Shown here one piece after another: positions 62,172-64,000 of a DNA stretch of 64,000 nt. A program made the translations under genes and the position numbers. Source of the DNA: Streptomyces sp. NBC_01439 (GTDB lineage: Bacteria; Actinomycetota; Actinomycetes; Streptomycetales; Streptomycetaceae); assembly GCF_036227605.1 (NCBI RefSeq), contig NZ_CP109487.1, positions 4,593,501 to 4,657,500 on the forward strand. The letters are read 5' to 3'. Under the pieces are notes generated by a model. The model did no database searches, had not been told where the DNA came from, and saw only the letters and a list, made by a program, of their open reading frames with translations. Within the stretch, counting starts at the first letter, position 1. Every line of letters begins with the position of its first letter.

Positions 62172-62387
62172 TCAGACCGGCCCGGTCAGGACGTGGCTGG
62201 CGTCGGGGAGCTCGTGGACGTGAGCGGCCGCACCTTCCAGCGGCAGGAGAGGGCGCAGGGGACAGTTGGCCGAGGTGTGGTCGTGGTCGACTTCCCAGGT
62301 GGGCAAGGGTGCGGCGGGGGCGCAGTTGGTGGAGACGGCGTAGAGGTTGCCGAAGCAGCCCCGGCACACCAGTGCAGCGTGGTTCAC
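62172..62387 (-). CDS. Small Cys-containing hypothetical protein
   Basis: The 71-residue product from GTG 62387 begins MNHAALVCRGCFGNLYAVST and ends ELPDASHVLTGPV. CRGC, a later NCAP and NCPL give four cysteines, and VDHDHTSANCP adds histidines: a possible zinc site. It overlaps the upstream gene by 4 nt (GTGA), so translation is coupled. Function unknown. Confidence 0.55.
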   Translation of the reverse strand: MNHAALVCRGCFGNLYAVSTNCAPAAPLPTWEVDHDHTSANCPLRPLLPLEGAAAHVHELPDASHVLTGPV

Positions 62388-62758
62388 GGGAGTGCCTCCG
62401 GTTGAACCGACTCGGCTGAGCCATCCACGGGGCGGGCCTCCCCCGCCAGGTGGAGCTGGCGCAAGGTGCTTTCCGTCTCGCGCCTGAGGTGTTCGGAAGA
62501 GGCCAGACGCTGCCACAGCGGGTCGGGGCGGCCGGGGACGGCGGCGCCGCGGGCAGCCCATTCCTCGGCAAGCTGCGTGTACAGGGGTGTGCCCTGGTCC
62601 GGGGGTTCTCCGGGAATCCGGCCACGGGCGTGTGCCGGGCTACGGGAAGGCCTTCGGCGCGCTTGTCCCGGAAGACGGCCAACCGCTCTGCGCTGGCCGC
62701 TGCCGGCCTGTGCGCCGCGGCTGGAGTCCGCCCAATGATCGTCCGTCACGTTCGTCAA
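62384..62758 (-). CDS. Hypothetical protein with two compensating frameshifts
   Basis: Starts TTG 62758 (GGAGGGAT at 62764-62771) or GTG 62749. The single open frame gives about 124 residues: VTDDHWADSSRGAQAGSGQR at the start, and DQGTPLYTQLAEEWAARGAA, DPLWQRLASSEHLRRETEST at the end. Between about 62625 and 62695 the open frame is Arg/Pro-rich nonsense, whereas the next frame reads AERLAVFRDKRAEGLPVARH and TPVAGFPE. I infer two single-base indels that cancel, so the middle of the protein is scrambled. Confidence 0.5.
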   Translation of the reverse strand: MTNVTDDHWADSSRGAQAGSGQRRAVGRLPGQARRRPSRSPAHARGRIPGEPPDQGTPLYTQLAEEWAARGAAVPGRPDPLWQRLASSEHLRRETESTLRQLHLAGEARPVDGSAESVQPEALP

Positions 62759-62927
62759 AACGATCCCTCCATCCTCCAGGACACCGTTTCCGGTGTGCCG
62801 CGACGCTCTCGACCGTTGCTCTGGCCCTCGATGAGGCACACACCGTTGGCCGCCCCCAGCTGCTCCCTGTGCTGCGCATCGACAGGAGCGACCGTGCGTT
62901 CGAGGTCGATTACCTCCTCACCCGCCA

Positions 62928-63641
62928 CACGAAAATCTATGACGGCCGGAGTAGACATTGGGCTGTGACGTGGTTATGGTTTCTCTCGTAGCCCAGAGAG
63001 ACAGCAAGGCCTGGCAGAGACGAACTGCCGGGCAGCAGTACCCGCAGTTGCAGTGCGCAGGACGGTGCGGTGGTGGAGTTCCGAAGCCAGGGTTGTCGCA
63101 GGACGGCGACGGGACTGACGACCGGACCGGGTGGCCCGCAGTCATCAGGGGCCGCCGTGAGCAGTACCAGCAGTTAACGCAGTGGCAGTACCCGTAAGTG
63201 CAGTTCGCAGTACCCAGCAGTGAAGTAAGTGAGCAGCACCTCGGTGAAGGCGTCGGCTGCGGGCGCGCGCACCGGGAAGTTCGGCAGTGGGGTTCTAAGC
63301 CAGAGCACACGCAAGATGGGCAACGGGGCTGGCTGCCGAAGAGTGGCGCTGACACAGGCCACCAGCAGTACGCAGTAGAGCAGTACCAGCAGTAAGCAGT
63401 TGATCACCGAGGGAAGAACGGAGGAGCCGAGCACCATCAGGATCGCCCGGGCGGAAGCCTTGAGCCCGGGTACCGCAGGACATCGATAGTGAGGTGGTCT
63501 CCGGTCAAGCAACCGCGATCCCCGCACTCCCGGCAGCATCTCGGTCGGGTCGGCGGAAACATAGGGTCGGCGCAGTATCAGGGCCGACAGATGGTGTAGT
63601 AGTTCCTTCGGGGCCCTGGTGCCGTACGGCACCAGGGCCCC
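62928..63641 (+). ncRNA. GCAGT-rich repeated leader element, copy 2, upstream of MerR gene
   Basis: This 714-bp stretch matches copy 1 (57322-58009). The promoter TAGACA (62952-62957) - 17 bp - TATGGT (62975-62980) is unchanged. It has 18 GCAGT words, and the GCAGTACC clusters differ in number from copy 1. It ends in a hairpin 26 bp before the MerR start, so it is likely a leader RNA of about 680 nt. Confidence 0.7.
63610..63641 (+). terminator. Hairpin before the MerR gene (possible attenuator)
   Basis: GGGGCCCTGGTGCC (63610-63623) pairs perfectly with GGCACCAGGGCCCC (63628-63641), loop GTAC. No U tract follows and the MerR ribosome-binding site GAGAGAGG comes just after, so it may control read-through or translation. 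Confidence 0.75.
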
Positions 63642-63667
63642 TCCATGCGTTCCATGAGAGAGGTTCA

Positions 63668-64000
63668 ATGACAGCAGACGACTCGTTCGGCCGTCTCGAC
63701 GACGACGACTACCCCGCCTACACGATGGGCCGGGCCGCCGCCATGCTCGGCACCACCCAGGGCTTCCTCCGCGCTATCGGCGAAGCCCGCCTGATCACCC
63801 CGCTCCGCTCCGAGGGCGGCCACCGCCGCTACTCCCGCTACCAGCTCCGCATCGCCGCCCGCGCCCGGGAACTCGTCGACCAGGGCACCCCCATCGAGGC
63901 CGCCTGCCGCATCATCATCCTCGAAGACCAGCTCGAGGAAGCCCAGCGCATCAACGCCGAGTACCGCCGCGCCGCCGAATCATCCGCGCCGCCGTCCTCG
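63668..64000 (+). CDS. MerR-family regulator (3' end outside window)
   Basis: ATG 63668 follows GAGAGAGG. The visible 111 residues begin MTADDSFGRLDDDDYPAYTM and contain a MerR-type HTH (GRAAAMLGTTQGFLRAIGEA, RLITPLRSEGGHRRYSRYQL, RIAARARELVDQGTPIEAAC) then a helix (IIILEDQLEEAQRINAEYRR). No ligand-binding domain is seen, and the family is usually close to this length. Its mRNA would start in the repeated element, giving a very long leader. Target unknown. Confidence 0.9.
   Translation, partial: MTADDSFGRLDDDDYPAYTMGRAAAMLGTTQGFLRAIGEARLITPLRSEGGHRRYSRYQLRIAARARELVDQGTPIEAACRIIILEDQLEEAQRINAEYRRAAESSAPPSS

Overview
The window is high-GC actinobacterial chromosome. GTG and TTG starts, leaderless promoters, HspR control sites, a ParB parS site and the family content all point to Streptomyces. 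No species can be named from sequence alone.

Layout. 1-6000: an ABC ATPase facing a GbsR/MarR regulator, a membrane-anchored protein, then an AraC regulator / VOC protein / short UvrA-like ATPase set. 6000-12000: a degenerate diacylglycerol-kinase-like protein, purA with a structured leader, a truncated CMD-family remnant, a PP2C phosphatase, a MASE1 protein and a DUF1963 protein. 12000-15400: the tryptophan-to-anthranilate (kynurenine) genes. 15400-24100: DUF3151, fba, a parS site, pyrE, an epimerase, an SRPBCC protein, a membrane-fused spermidine synthase homologue, DUF2617 and an aminotransferase. 24100-25100: a toxin-antitoxin-like pair with a broken extra copy of the toxin end. 25200-38500: a PIG-V-like mannosyltransferase, YbjN protein, clpB, a PPOX protein, a secreted DTGW-repeat protein with a cluster-less Rieske-like partner and a divergent LuxR-type regulator, then the dnaK-grpE-dnaJ-hspR operon and a sugar transferase. 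38500-44700: a membrane Fe-S reductase, a secreted protein, a Yip1 protein, a phosphoribosyltransferase and dcd.

44900-52900 is an accessory island. A tRNA-Gly(CCC) gene has its 3' end repeated exactly (48 bp) 3.8 kb downstream, as expected of attL/attR of an integrated element whose integrase is gone. Inside lie a PAS-GAF-PP2C-HATPase phosphatase and a broken lipoprotein gene. Beyond are a decayed IS630-like element and an intact IS701-family element inserted into its right end.

53000-64000 is a stress cluster: CspA-like protein, DEAD-box helicase, CBS protein, STAS protein, Hsp18 with a divergent regulator-like gene, two DUF2267 proteins and CsbD. It holds two copies of an undescribed ~700-bp non-coding element rich in GCAGT words. 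Both copies have the same promoter and end in a strong hairpin that keeps its pairing through a compensatory base change. Copy 2 leads into an intact MerR-type gene. Copy 1 leads into the wreck of one, followed by a cold-shock gene fragment.

The two most unusual systems are this repeated leader plus MerR unit, and the DTGW-repeat / Rieske-like / LuxR locus at 31-33 kb.
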